49,225 nucleotides of DNA from Verrucomicrobiota bacterium (GCA_018814445.1 JAHIZV010000185.1:1-49225), one strand, 5' to 3'. Shown: positions 16,265 through 24,838, counted from the stretch's first letter. Made by a program: numbers and translations. The notes: generated by a model not told the origin, from the sequence alone.

Positions 16265-17230
16265 TCAGCCTGGGAACGCCGCAAGGATGTTCCACACGAT
16301 CGCCGCGGCTGTCGCCGCGAGGACAGCGACAAAGAGGATCGTCCAGAGGGGCTCCAGAAGACTTCCCAGCACGCGCTCTTTCTCCAGGGCAAAGCCCATA
16401 GCCACACCGCCGAGGAAACCGCCGATATGGGCGCCGTTTGCGACTCTCGCAATGCCGCCGGAAGTCATGATGAATCCGAAGAGGATCCCGTACATCGCCC
16501 ACTGAAGGAAAAACGCACGCATCTCTTTTCCGCGCGCGCCACCATAAAAATGACTGTAGCTGGCCCCGAAGCCGATAAGTCCGAACAAAGATCCTGATGC
16601 GCCCACCATCGGTGACTCAGGATTCCCTCCGGCGAGCATCTGGGCGAGAGCCGCGCCCACACCTGTGAGTATGAAGATAACGAAGAACCGCCGCGACCCC
16701 AGTTCCTCTTCAAGCAGCGGACCGACCTGCGACAAGGCAAGTGCGTTGAAGACGAGGTGCCAGATACCTCCATGCAGCAGTATATATGTCACGATACGCC
16801 AGACTTCGCCTTCACTGAAGCGGGCCGCGACAAATGCGCCTGCTCCGGCGATGGTCACCGCTCCCGGGAAGAAGAACTTGGCCACCTCCATCGCGACGAT
16901 CGTGAAGAGAATCAGCACGGTAACAGGACACCAGGACGGCAATGCCAACGCAAACACGCGACGTATGAACTGCGCAGTCCAGCTTGGAACCCTCGCGTCA
17001 CACTCAGGACAGCGCTTGAAACTGCGATCGATGAGAGCGCCGCATTCAGGACAGAACTTGTGCCTGTAGGCGACCTGTTTGCCGCGACGTCCCGCATCTT
17101 TGAAGAAGTCTTTCACGCGGCGTTCGAGCCGCAGAATACGCCACTGCCACTGAGTGCCGTTCATGCCGACGGAATCGAAGATCTTCTTCCAGTTCATCTT
17201 CCCCGCTATCTTGCATAACCCGTTCAACAC
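16265..17230 (-). CDS. Rhomboid intramembrane serine protease with N-terminal zinc ribbon
   Basis: A 321-residue protein. A cytoplasmic N-terminal region carries a zinc ribbon (C60, C63, C74, C77: CPEC-x10-CPEC). The rhomboid domain follows, with six or more helices: W144-R145 (the WR of loop L1), the HGGIWHLVFN motif (H153, H158, N162), the nucleophile S212 in GASGSLFG, and the partner H268 in GAHIGGFLGG. All catalytic positions are intact, so it should be active. The substrate is unknown. The frame starts at GTG 17230. An ATG at 17197 (MNWKK) is an alternative, and neither has ideal Shine-Dalgarno spacing. It is convergent with the acyl-CoA dehydrogenase operon. Confidence 0.9.
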   Translation of the reverse strand: MLNGLCKIAGKMNWKKIFDSVGMNGTQWQWRILRLERRVKDFFKDAGRRGKQVAYRHKFCPECGALIDRSFKRCPECDARVPSWTAQFIRRVFALALPSWCPVTVLILFTIVAMEVAKFFFPGAVTIAGAGAFVAARFSEGEVWRIVTYILLHGGIWHLVFNALALSQVGPLLEEELGSRRFFVIFILTGVGAALAQMLAGGNPESPMVGASGSLFGLIGFGASYSHFYGGARGKEMRAFFLQWAMYGILFGFIMTSGGIARVANGAHIGGFLGGVAMGFALEKERVLGSLLEPLWTILFVAVLAATAAAIVWNILAAFPG

Positions 17231-17336
17231 CGCAACTGCGAAACGCCTGAACGCGCTTCCTGCTCCTGCGGGGAGCGTTCGATGTCGGGGCTGATATTGA
17301 GGCCGGCATCATTTTGACCGCCTTCGGAAAAGAACC

Positions 17337-17365
17337 TTGCACCGCATACATTCGTTCTCTATCTT
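17337..17365 (+). promoter_or_regulatory. tRNA-Ser promoter
   Basis: TTGCAC (17337-17342), a 17-base spacer and TATCTT (17360-17365). The predicted transcript start, at about 17372, leaves an 18-base leader before the mature tRNA. Confidence 0.6.
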
Positions 17366-17389
17366 TCGCAATCTCGCTTCGGCATCTGT

Positions 17390-17482
17390 GGAGAGGTGGC
17401 TGAGTGGTTGAAAGCGGTGGATTGCTAATCCATTGTACATCTATTAGGTGTACCCCGGGTTCGAATCCCGGCCTCTCCGCCA
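17390..17482 (+). tRNA. tRNA-Ser (anticodon GCT)
   Basis: The acceptor stem GGAGAGG (17390-17396) pairs with CCTCTCC (17472-17478), followed by discriminator G and an encoded CCA (17480-17482). The anticodon loop TTGCTAA gives GCT, reading AGC/AGT serine codons. The long variable arm is a 7-bp hairpin (GTACATC with GGTGTAC around TATTA), as expected for a class II tRNA. The T arm GGGTTCGAATCCC is canonical. Confidence 0.97.
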
Positions 17483-17608
17483 TCAATCCCAGGCGTCACG
17501 TTCAGGTTGAAAGTCCGATGTTCCACGTCCGAAGTTACTGCGTGTGCCTCATAGATCTCTATCCTGCTTGAATCTTTGAGCGGAAGCGGCTACTGTGTTT
17601 GCCTGTTT

Positions 17609-17646
17609 AACGGGATGTATGTTCGCTATCGCATCCCGTTTGTTTC
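17609..17646 (+). terminator. Terminator-like hairpin between tRNA-Ser and trkA
   Basis: AACGGGATG (17609-17617) pairs perfectly with CATCCCGTT (17632-17640). The loop has 14 bases and the tail is TGTTTC. It probably ends the tRNA transcript. It could also act as an attenuator for trkA, whose ATG is 18 bases beyond the tail. Confidence 0.55.
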
Positions 17647-17663
17647 ATCTAGGGGTACATTCG

Positions 17664-19013
17664 ATGAGAATTCTCATCATAGGTGCGGGAGGAGCCGGAA
17701 GACGGCTTGCTACCCGTTTGTGCGGCGAAAAACATGACGTTGTCCTTGTAGACAACCGCGACACACCTCTTGAGGAGGTGGAGAGTCAGCTCGACATGCT
17801 GACGGTGCGGGGAGAAGGCTCAAGCCCGGCTACGCTTGAGGAAGCCCATATCCGGAAAGCGGATCTGCTTGTCGCCGTCACCAACCGTGACGAAGTCAAT
17901 ATCCTGGCCGGCCTCTTCGCCCACTCGGTCGGAGTACGGCACATCGTCGTCAGAGTATCTAACAGCGATTATCTGAGTTCCGATAAATCCTACGATCTGC
18001 ACGGTATGGGCATCGACCTGGTCGTAAGCCAGAAAGAAGAATGCGCCCGGGAACTCTTCAACATCCTGACAATGTCCGGGACCCAGGAAGTCGTGGAACT
18101 CATGTCGGGCGGTGTTCTTGCCCTGGGGCTTATGCTCCACACGGACAGCCCCATGATACGCTCCCCGTTGAAGGACCTGAACGAACCGGATATTCTGTCG
18201 AAACTTCGCTTCATCGCCCTGATGAGGGGTGACGAGATTTCTATCCCCAGAGGCGATACTCAATTCATGATCGGCGACCACCTCTACTTCGTGGCGCTTC
18301 CGGAGCATGCGGCGGAACTCCTTGACTGGGTGCATCCTGAACGCCCGACTTTCGCGAAGGTTGTCATCGCGGGGGGCGGTGACCTCGGACTCAATCTTGC
18401 CACAAAACTTGAGAAAGTATCCATGCCGGTCACTCTGCTGGAAAGCGACGAGGAAAGGGCGAGTTACGTCTCCGGCGTCCTCAGTCGGGCACTGGTTCTG
18501 CGCGGTGACGGCCTGGAGCAGGACACGCTCGAGAACTGCGGGATTTCAGAGCGCACGGCCTTTGTGGCCGTAACAGGAGAGGATGAGCGAAATATCCTGG
18601 CCTGCCTCCTCGCGGAGAAGAAGGGCGCATCATTCACTCTTGCACAGGTCGGCCGCCCCGAATACGTGCCGGTGATCAACAGCTCCAGCCTGCTTGACCG
18701 GGCGGTCAGCGCGAACACGGCGATGAATAATGCTATCCTCCGCTTTCTGCGTGGCCGCAATATACAGGCGGCCGCGTCCTTCTCCCAGTTGCCGGGAGAA
18801 CTCCTCGAAGTCATTCAGCCGGCCAAGAGCAAGTGGACCGGGCACAAAGTGCGCGATATCCGCATGCCTCACGGCTCCATTATCGGCGCGATCAAACGCG
18901 ACGGTCAGGTCAGGATTGCTACCGGCGACTCTGAACTGCTTGAAGGCGATCGGCTGGTCATTTTCTCTCTCCGAGGCACTGCAAATAAGATCGAAGCCTT
19001 GTTCCGGCCGTGA
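17664..19013 (+). CDS. trkA: Trk system potassium uptake protein TrkA
   Basis: A 449-residue cytoplasmic regulator of TrkH channels, built of two tandem RCK units. The first NAD-binding motif, GAGGAGRRLA, is at residues 7-16 with acidic D31 (VLVDN). The second, GGGDLGLNLA, is near residue 236, with ESDEER. Each Rossmann part is followed by a TrkA-C domain (SPMIRSPLKDL; WTGHKVRDIRMPHGSIIGAI). ATP/NAD(H) binding there gates K+ flux. The start at 17664 has AGGGG 7 bases upstream. A longer frame from 17595 runs through the hairpin and was rejected. The stop codon overlaps the trkH start (GTGA), so the two are translationally coupled. Confidence 0.95.
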   Translation: MRILIIGAGGAGRRLATRLCGEKHDVVLVDNRDTPLEEVESQLDMLTVRGEGSSPATLEEAHIRKADLLVAVTNRDEVNILAGLFAHSVGVRHIVVRVSNSDYLSSDKSYDLHGMGIDLVVSQKEECARELFNILTMSGTQEVVELMSGGVLALGLMLHTDSPMIRSPLKDLNEPDILSKLRFIALMRGDEISIPRGDTQFMIGDHLYFVALPEHAAELLDWVHPERPTFAKVVIAGGGDLGLNLATKLEKVSMPVTLLESDEERASYVSGVLSRALVLRGDGLEQDTLENCGISERTAFVAVTGEDERNILACLLAEKKGASFTLAQVGRPEYVPVINSSSLLDRAVSANTAMNNAILRFLRGRNIQAAASFSQLPGELLEVIQPAKSKWTGHKVRDIRMPHGSIIGAIKRDGQVRIATGDSELLEGDRLVIFSLRGTANKIEALFRP

Positions 19014-20458
19014 ATATCAAAGCCGTATTTCATTTGATCTCGTATCTTCTGCTGGTCCTGGCTCTTGCCATCGGGGTCTGCTGGTTTGTGTCGCATCATT
19101 TTTCTGATCCTCTCGAGTCTCAATTGGGACTGGCCGTCTCGGCCGGAATTGTAGCGCTGATTGCTGCCATGCTGTGGTTCTTTACGAATGGTCCGGTCGA
19201 CCTCTCCCGAAGAGACGGATTCGGAATCGTGACGTTCGGATGGGTTGCTGCATCTCTCGCGGGCGCCCTGCCCTACCTCCTTTCGGGAACCATCTCGGAT
19301 CCCGCGTCGGCAGTCTTCGAAACGATGTCCGGTTTCACAACCACCGGTGCATCGGTCCTCACGAATCTTGAAACCATTCCCAAGGGCATCCTTTTCTGGC
19401 GCGGCCTCACACAATGGTTCGGTGGAATGGGCGTGCTGGTGCTCTGCGTGGCCATCCTGCCTTTCCTTGGGGTTGGAGGAATGCAGATTTACAGGGCCGA
19501 AATGCCGGGGCCATCAAAAGACCGCCTGACACCGCGCATCACATCGACTGCTAAACTGCTCTGGGGAGTATATGCACTTCTGACCGTCCTCGAAGTGGGC
19601 CTGCTGATGCTCGGCGGTATGGACTGGTTTGACTCCTTCTGCCACACGTTTGCCACGATGTCCACCGGCGGTTTTTCGACCCGCACGGCAAGCGTGGCCG
19701 CCTTTAACAGCGTCTACATCGAGACGGTCATCATTATCTTCATGTTCCTGGCGGGCATGAATTTTGCGCTTCATTTCCGCGCACTGCGCGGCGACGTAAC
19801 CTGCTTTCTGCACGATTCCGAGTTCCGCTTCTACTTCGCTGTCTGGGTTATAAGCTGCCTGTTCCTCTCGTGGAATGTATGGGGATCGGTTTATCCAAGT
19901 TTTGCCCATTCATTGCGCGCGGGATTCTTCCAGGGAACGTCGATTATGACGACGACGGGTTTCGCTACAGAAGATTCCGACCTTTGGCCCGCTGCTTCGA
20001 AGGTTATGCTGCTGATTCTGATGTGCGTCGGCGCCTCCGCGGGCTCAACCGCAGGCGGTATCAAGGCGGTGCGTGTCTTTGTGGTGCTTAAGCTGATTCT
20101 GAGGGAGATCCGCCTCTTCCTTCAACCCCAGGCCGTTATCAAGGTCAAACTCGGAAGACAGCCTCTGGATCGTGATGTCGTGTTCAACATCGTTGCTTTC
20201 TTCGTGATCTTCATTCTGCTCCTGGTCACGTTCTTCTTCATCATGACCGCGTTCACGCCGGATCTGATGACGGCCTTCTCTTCCGTCGCGGCGACCCTCG
20301 GCAACATAGGTCCCGGCTTCTCCGCCGTCGGCACCTCCCAGACGTACGCGTTTCTTTCGCCTACAGGAAAGGTGATTCTGACTTTCTGCATGCTTCTGGG
20401 CCGCCTCGAACTATACACCGTACTCGTACTCCTCATGCCGAGCTGCTGGCGTAGGTAG
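19010..20458 (+). CDS. trkH: Trk potassium channel subunit TrkH
   Basis: A 482-residue K+ channel/transporter subunit of the SKT superfamily, with four membrane-pore-membrane repeats. The four pore loops are visible as MSGFTTTGASVL, MSTGGFSTRTAS, TTTGFATEDSD and LGNIGPGFSAVG, each with the selectivity-filter glycine. The C-terminal LGRLELYTVLVL helix is typical. It starts at GTG, overlapping the trkA stop by four bases. The end is one base from the convergent glycine-zipper gene, with no visible terminator between them. Confidence 0.95.
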   Translation: MNIKAVFHLISYLLLVLALAIGVCWFVSHHFSDPLESQLGLAVSAGIVALIAAMLWFFTNGPVDLSRRDGFGIVTFGWVAASLAGALPYLLSGTISDPASAVFETMSGFTTTGASVLTNLETIPKGILFWRGLTQWFGGMGVLVLCVAILPFLGVGGMQIYRAEMPGPSKDRLTPRITSTAKLLWGVYALLTVLEVGLLMLGGMDWFDSFCHTFATMSTGGFSTRTASVAAFNSVYIETVIIIFMFLAGMNFALHFRALRGDVTCFLHDSEFRFYFAVWVISCLFLSWNVWGSVYPSFAHSLRAGFFQGTSIMTTTGFATEDSDLWPAASKVMLLILMCVGASAGSTAGGIKAVRVFVVLKLILREIRLFLQPQAVIKVKLGRQPLDRDVVFNIVAFFVIFILLLVTFFFIMTAFTPDLMTAFSSVAATLGNIGPGFSAVGTSQTYAFLSPTGKVILTFCMLLGRLELYTVLVLLMPSCWRR

Positions 20459-20459
20459 A

Positions 20460-20846
20460 CTAACGGCGCCGCCGCGCATAGGTTCTATATGAACCCCGCC
20501 CCGGAACCCAGACCTGGACATTCTGCCACGTATAGTATCCGGGCTGCCAAACACGCACGGCCCGCCCGCAACGTCGCGGCTGATAGATCCAGCACCCGGA
20601 AACCCACACGCGTTTCCTGCGGTACTCGTAGCGGCCGTGCTGTACATATGGACGCTCATAAGCATAACCGGGATCAATGACGACGCCACCGGAGTACGCG
20701 CACGAATCGGACAAGGCGCTCCCGACAATAGCTCCGCCTATGAAACCCGCCACCACGGCCCACCCCTCGTCGCCCGCACTCACTTCTACAGGCCTGACGG
20801 CCAGCCCAAGCACGATTGCCAATACGATTATCAATACCTTCTTCAT
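20460..20846 (-). CDS. Secreted glycine-zipper, Tyr/Trp/Arg-rich protein
   Basis: About 128 residues with a clear signal peptide (MKKVLIIVLAIVLGLAVRPVEVSA). A short glycine-zipper segment (GFIGGAIVGSALSDS) comes next, then a basic aromatic tail with repeated YxxWxxGxW/V units (RVWVSGCWIYQPRR, RVWQPGYYTWQNVQVWVPGRGSYR). Such tails are common in small periplasmic or surface proteins of unknown function, often annotated YXWGXW-like. The start at 20846 has AGGAGAA in place. A longer frame from 20903 would put the signal peptide internally. I cannot assign a role. Confidence 0.7.
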   Translation of the reverse strand: MKKVLIIVLAIVLGLAVRPVEVSAGDEGWAVVAGFIGGAIVGSALSDSCAYSGGVVIDPGYAYERPYVQHGRYEYRRKRVWVSGCWIYQPRRCGRAVRVWQPGYYTWQNVQVWVPGRGSYRTYARRRR

Positions 20847-20903
20847 GTCGTTCTCCTGTTCCGGACTCCATACATGAGACGGTAGCGGGCGGACTTTATT
20901 CAC

Positions 20904-21050
20904 CGGGTTTCAGGTTTGAGGTGTCGGGTTTCGGGAGGATCGTTCCCTTTAGAGCTCGCACCGGCACTCTCGCTTACAGTCAGCGGCAGTCCGACATTCT
21001 CTGGCCGCCCGGAGGAATTGGTCATCCCCGCATCCTGAAACCCGAAACCC
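20904..21050. repeat. Intergenic element bounded by nested inverted repeats
   Basis: The 11-base arm CGGGTTTCAGG (20904-20914) is matched inverted at 21034-21044. A second arm, GGGTTTCGGG (20926-20935), is matched inverted at 21041-21050. About 120 bases of non-coding sequence lie between. The GGTTTCAGG-type arms resemble interspersed intergenic repeats. No transposase or target duplication is visible. Confidence 0.5.
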
Positions 21051-21056
21051 TAATCC

Positions 21057-21503
21057 CTATTTCAGCTCAAGAACCACGATCAAGGTGCCCCGGTCATAAG
21101 GCGGACCGCCCAGTATAGTGGGAACCCCGCGCTTCATCTTTACCGAAGTGGCGAGAAGGCTTTCTCCATCTTTGAGCCAGCGAACCTGGGCCCGGACGCG
21201 GCCGTCTCCTGCACGGCTCAGATTGACTTCGAGGTTGTATCCATGTCCAAGGTTCAAGGTCGTCGCCGCCGGCACCGTGACGCCTGAAGAACTCCCCCCA
21301 AAATACTGATAGTACTCGAAGTTGAATATGCGGCGGAGCTTGAATTCGATGTGTTCCAGACGGCTGTCCTGGGTTGCACCGTCGTTATTGGCGTGGATAA
21401 GGATGGCATCAAGAGTCAACGGTTGCGCATGAGCCGCCTGCGATCCGCCAAGCCAGCCCGCAACAGCCAGCAAAACAATCGTGAACAACGTTTTAGCCCG
21501 CAT
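21057..21503 (-). CDS. Secreted protein of a sigma/anti-sigma triplet
   Basis: About 148 residues with a signal peptide (MRAKTLFTIVLLAVAGWLGGSQAAHA). The mature part opens with a conserved-looking helix (LDAILIHANNDGATQDSRLEHIEFKL) and FNFEYYQYFGG, then becomes all beta and ends GGPPYDRGTLIVVLELK. I recall a similar family encoded next to ECF sigma/anti-sigma pairs in PVC bacteria, without a known function. It may be an envelope target or a sensor. The ATG at 21503 overlaps the end of the anti-sigma gene by 11 bases and has GGAG upstream, so the three genes form one operon. Confidence 0.7.
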   Translation of the reverse strand: MRAKTLFTIVLLAVAGWLGGSQAAHAQPLTLDAILIHANNDGATQDSRLEHIEFKLRRIFNFEYYQYFGGSSSGVTVPAATTLNLGHGYNLEVNLSRAGDGRVRAQVRWLKDGESLLATSVKMKRGVPTILGGPPYDRGTLIVVLELK

Positions 21504-21978
21504 GTCCGTCGTCTCCTTCATCAACCACAACCCAGATTACCGTCAGGCCGGTTTCATCGTCCGCATATACCATAGAAACAGCGCCGGGCAAATCGGATTC
21601 AACCCACTCGACTTCCGTCCCTGCACCGACAGCAACAGGAAGCGCGTCATCTGCAGACCTCCTCATGAACAGAACACTGACCGCAATCAGCAGCATGGCC
21701 GCTGCTCCTGCCCACGCCAATCGAGGACGGAACAACGGAATCTTCACATCATCCCGCTGCTCGAGACCGCGTATCTTTCGACGCACATCCATCCATGCCC
21801 GGTCCGGATCGTTCATGCCCGGCACATCGGATTCCCGGAGCAATTCTCCGTACCGCTGCCATTGCCGCGCCTGCTGCACAAGAGCAGGATCGTTCTTCAT
21901 CTCACGCTCTAGCAGAGCGCTTTCCTTTTCTGATATCTCTCCGTCGAGATGGCGGCTTATGAGCCTATCGGTTTTCAC
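21493..21978 (-). CDS. Membrane-anchored anti-sigma factor
   Basis: 161 residues. The N-terminal cytoplasmic part (TDRLISRHLDGEISEKESALLEREMKNDP) resembles the anti-sigma domain of zf-HC2/RsgI-like factors but lacks the HxxxCxxC zinc motif. One transmembrane helix (LAWAGAAAMLLIAVSVLF) is near residue 100, followed by a short periplasmic tail ending in VEWVESDLPGAVSMVYAD and TVIWVVVDE. It starts at GTG 21978, overlapping the sigma-factor stop (GTGA), which is the usual coupling of a sigma factor to its antagonist. A longer frame to 22332 is a shadow of the sigma gene. Confidence 0.8.
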   Translation of the reverse strand: MKTDRLISRHLDGEISEKESALLEREMKNDPALVQQARQWQRYGELLRESDVPGMNDPDRAWMDVRRKIRGLEQRDDVKIPLFRPRLAWAGAAAMLLIAVSVLFMRRSADDALPVAVGAGTEVEWVESDLPGAVSMVYADDETGLTVIWVVVDEGDDGHAG

Positions 21979-22538
21979 AGCAAATCCCTCATCTGATCCT
22001 GGATGCTCTTGCGCGCATAGTGAATCCGCGACATCACGGTCCCTTTTCTGCACTTCATAACCTTCGCGATTTCGTCGTAGGACAATCCTTCCACTTCCCT
22101 CAATACCAACGCCATACGATGCTCTTCGGACAACGTATTCAGGGCCTCGGAGAAGCGCTCCTTTATCTCCGCATTCTGCACGTTCTTTGCAGGATTCGAC
22201 CGGACGCTTGGGGGCACATCGTGCGTCGGATCGGTCGTGACGCTCCGGCCTTCCTCGATAACAGTCTCTTTCTGGCGCTTCCTCTTCCTCGCGTGATCCA
22301 TGGCGGTGAAGACCGCTATGCGATAAAGCCATGTGAAGAATTGCGAGCCGCCGCGGAAGGAGTCGAGTTTCTGCCAGGCCTTAACCCAGGACTGCTGGGT
22401 CAGGTCGTTGGCGTCAGCGGGGTTCTGAACAAATCCATAAATCACGGCATACACCCTTTGGTGATATTTCTTAACCAATTCACCAAATGCATCTTCTTCG
22501 CCATTACGGGCTCTTTCGATCAACTGCAGATCATCCAT
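21975..22538 (-). CDS. ECF-type RNA polymerase sigma factor
   Basis: A 187-residue group IV sigma factor. Region 2 (residues 10-85) has FGELVKKYHQRVYAVIYGFVQNPADANDLTQQSWVKAWQKL and the -10-reading WLYRIAVFTAMDHARKRKR helix. Region 4 (about 125-180) has LSEEHRMALVLREVEGLSYDEIAKVMKCRKGTVMSRIHYARKS. Together they direct RNA polymerase to envelope- or stress-type promoters. The linker (90-120) is long. It is coupled by a four-base overlap to its anti-sigma gene. A GGGATC sequence serves as a weak ribosome site. Confidence 0.93.
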   Translation of the reverse strand: MDDLQLIERARNGEEDAFGELVKKYHQRVYAVIYGFVQNPADANDLTQQSWVKAWQKLDSFRGGSQFFTWLYRIAVFTAMDHARKRKRQKETVIEEGRSVTTDPTHDVPPSVRSNPAKNVQNAEIKERFSEALNTLSEEHRMALVLREVEGLSYDEIAKVMKCRKGTVMSRIHYARKSIQDQMRDLL

Positions 22539-22596
22539 ACCGATCCCGTTTCTTCGTAGAGTTAGACGCGCCCGATGCGAGTTTATTCACACCGAG

Positions 22597-23541
22597 TCAG
22601 GGCCTCCTCGCTTCCCAGCCGTAGTCTATGTATTCCCACTCAATCCTGTCCGGCAGCAAGGTGATCATGCCGAATCCCTCTTCCGTCCCGTACCAGGGCC
22701 CTCTCCACCACTTTCCACAGACGGCCCCGCCCGTGATGAAACGCGTGTTTCTCCAGCGTATCATTTCATCTACATGATTGTGCCCCTGCAGAACCAGCGG
22801 AAGATTACGACCCTCAAACATGGCCATCACTTCCACATTGTTGTTGATGATCCGATGCGCCGCGGGCGTCGCCGTCCCACCTCGCGTGGCCTCAACAAAC
22901 GCGGCGAGCAGAGGTATGTGCGTCAGAACGATGATCGGCGCATCTTTCTTCACTTTCGCCAGATCGGCCCTGAGCCAGTCCATCTGCCCCTCGGGAACAT
23001 ATCCCCGGTATGGAAGATCCTCTCCCGTGAGCACCTCGATCGCGTCCAGAAGAATGAAATGGTAACCGAGCGCATCAAAGGATCTGTACGTGCGGTCCAC
23101 GCCCAGCCTGGCGCGGAATATCTGTCTGGGGTCCTCGCTGGGCGCGGATCCGTCCTCGGGCGCAGCACCGACAAGATCATGATTGCCAATTGCCGCTTGA
23201 ATGTCAGACCCGATCGCGCGGTGCATTTCCATGTAAGCGTCCCAGCGGGGTTCAACCTTTGCAGCCGTCGATTGAAATCCGTCCGTAATCAGATCGCCGC
23301 CGGCCAGAACAAGATCAGCCTTCTGAGACCGTATCGCCTCCGCCGCCCGGGCCATCCCCAACGGTGTGTCCCATTCAACCCGGGCGTGAACATCTGTGTA
23401 GAAGGCTATCTTGAGGCTCTTGCCCTCGACTCCCATGGCAGACCACGCGTCTCGTAACGGAATACCCGAGCAGGCCGCAAGACCGGCCGCACCCGCGATG
23501 CGGATGAATCTCCTTCTTGAAATACCTGGGTATCGCATCAT
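22597..23541 (-). CDS. Tat-exported metallophosphoesterase
   Basis: A 314-residue calcineurin-like phosphoesterase with a twin-arginine signal (SRRRFIRIAGAAGLAACSG, residues 8-26). The dimetal motifs are DVH (near residue 50), GGDLITDG, GNHD, a THIPL histidine and GHNH, all intact. The fold is that of Icc/CpdA-type enzymes, but the exported location argues against cAMP and for an extracytoplasmic phosphoester substrate. A lipobox-like LAACSG within the signal might instead give a Tat lipoprotein. The start ATG overlaps the stop of the VanZ-like gene upstream (ATGA), so the two are coupled. Confidence 0.88.
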   Translation of the reverse strand: MMRYPGISRRRFIRIAGAAGLAACSGIPLRDAWSAMGVEGKSLKIAFYTDVHARVEWDTPLGMARAAEAIRSQKADLVLAGGDLITDGFQSTAAKVEPRWDAYMEMHRAIGSDIQAAIGNHDLVGAAPEDGSAPSEDPRQIFRARLGVDRTYRSFDALGYHFILLDAIEVLTGEDLPYRGYVPEGQMDWLRADLAKVKKDAPIIVLTHIPLLAAFVEATRGGTATPAAHRIINNNVEVMAMFEGRNLPLVLQGHNHVDEMIRWRNTRFITGGAVCGKWWRGPWYGTEEGFGMITLLPDRIEWEYIDYGWEARRP

Positions 23542-24779
23542 GTGAGCCTGCGGCCATAGTAAATGCGAACAACCAAGAGGACAAGCAGTGCTATCGCAAT
23601 TCCCGTCCAGTAGTCGGTCTCACTCCATCTGGTGAGAAGGTGCTTGCTCACCGGACTGACATACTTCTCATCTGTTTCGTAGGTCGCCAGATCCTCGGCG
23701 TACTCCCTGTCCATCCACAATACCGAACTCTCCAGTGTCCGGCGAAAGTGCTTCTCCAGTATCTGATTCTCTCTGTGCGCTACATTCTTGTGGAAGGTAT
23801 AGAGCGGAGGATCGTCCACATGCCGCGGAGCGACACGTCGGTATTTATCACGCCGATAGATATGAACACGTGCTTCATGCAGGAATGGATCTCCAGCCGC
23901 TGTGTAGATCTTCAGAAACTCCTTTGCCTGAGGCTCCCTGCTGTACGCGTTCAGGGCATCGGCCGCCTCGCGGAACCGGCCCGAATCCTGTGACATGAGA
24001 TCCTTGATCGTAAGCCTGGAGTAGAACACCCCGATTTCAGGATCGATGTGCTTGTAGCCGTACTCCGCCATCACGCTTTCGTTTGATTTCAGAAACTGCA
24101 GCCCGGGAATCCGTTCAGCGTACCATTCTACACGGGCAGGCGTGTTGGACAGGGATAAGCCGAGAACCACCAGTTGAACGCTCGCCAGAGACGTGATGCG
24201 CAGGACCGACAAACGCTCCGCCGGCCCATGTATGTACGGAGGACGAATTCCTCGCCACAGCGCCAGTTGCGCAAGGGCTCCAGCCGAGAAATTAATCCAC
24301 AGATCGCGATAGTCCCACAGTCGGCCCGGAGTAAGCCATTGAATGGTCTCGTCCAGCGTGCCAACCAGTCCCCCTGCCAAAGCCGCTGAAACATATACCA
24401 ATGAGTCCCTGCTTCGATGCGTCATGGCGCGAAACATCAAAAGCCCAAGCACGCCGTATTCGACGAAATGCATGGACTCCTCCGGAGCGCCGCGAAGCTC
24501 ATACGTCCAAAAGAAAAAGGTTCCGCACACCAATATGAGCCAGAGAAGCGGCCGCCGGGAAATGCGCTCTTTTCTCAAATGGAGATGGCCGATAGCCAGA
24601 AGGACCGCGAGAGAAACCGCGCCAACGACAAACCAGCCAAAAGCGGCGCGTCCGATCGTTTCCGTGACGATATACTGAATCCGGCGGGCAAGCGGAATGG
24701 TGACATAGATCAACAGTATCCAGACGCCGACCATCGTCCACGACACCCATTCACGCTCCCTTGGAGGCGCATCCAGCAT
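23538..24779 (-). CDS. VanZ-like membrane protein with a periplasmic domain and C-terminal anchor
   Basis: 413 residues. The N-terminal 200 residues hold six or so hydrophobic helices and the VanZ-type pattern: an acidic/His pair in ESMHFVEYGVLGLL and LDETIQWLTPGRLWDYRDLWINFSAG. A soluble region (about 210-385) with Arg/His/Tyr-rich segments (YRRDKYRRVAPRHVDDPP) lies between two membrane segments, and a final helix (GIAIALLVLLVVRIYY) anchors the C-terminus. VanZ itself confers teicoplanin resistance, but the function of most homologues is unknown. This is the second VanZ-like hybrid in the window. Its stop overlaps the phosphoesterase start. A TATAGT box lies six bases before its ATG. Confidence 0.7.
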   Translation of the reverse strand: MLDAPPREREWVSWTMVGVWILLIYVTIPLARRIQYIVTETIGRAAFGWFVVGAVSLAVLLAIGHLHLRKERISRRPLLWLILVCGTFFFWTYELRGAPEESMHFVEYGVLGLLMFRAMTHRSRDSLVYVSAALAGGLVGTLDETIQWLTPGRLWDYRDLWINFSAGALAQLALWRGIRPPYIHGPAERLSVLRITSLASVQLVVLGLSLSNTPARVEWYAERIPGLQFLKSNESVMAEYGYKHIDPEIGVFYSRLTIKDLMSQDSGRFREAADALNAYSREPQAKEFLKIYTAAGDPFLHEARVHIYRRDKYRRVAPRHVDDPPLYTFHKNVAHRENQILEKHFRRTLESSVLWMDREYAEDLATYETDEKYVSPVSKHLLTRWSETDYWTGIAIALLVLLVVRIYYGRRLT

Positions 24780-24838
24780 GGCGCGACTATATCACATCAT
24801 CGCCGGGGCGTGTAGTCTTCCGGATTCGCGGCCGCCGG

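Noticed and set aside
17046-17486. 146-codon minus-strand frame spanning the tRNA
   Set aside because: It reads through the tRNA-Ser in antisense, which is a well-known source of spurious translated frames.
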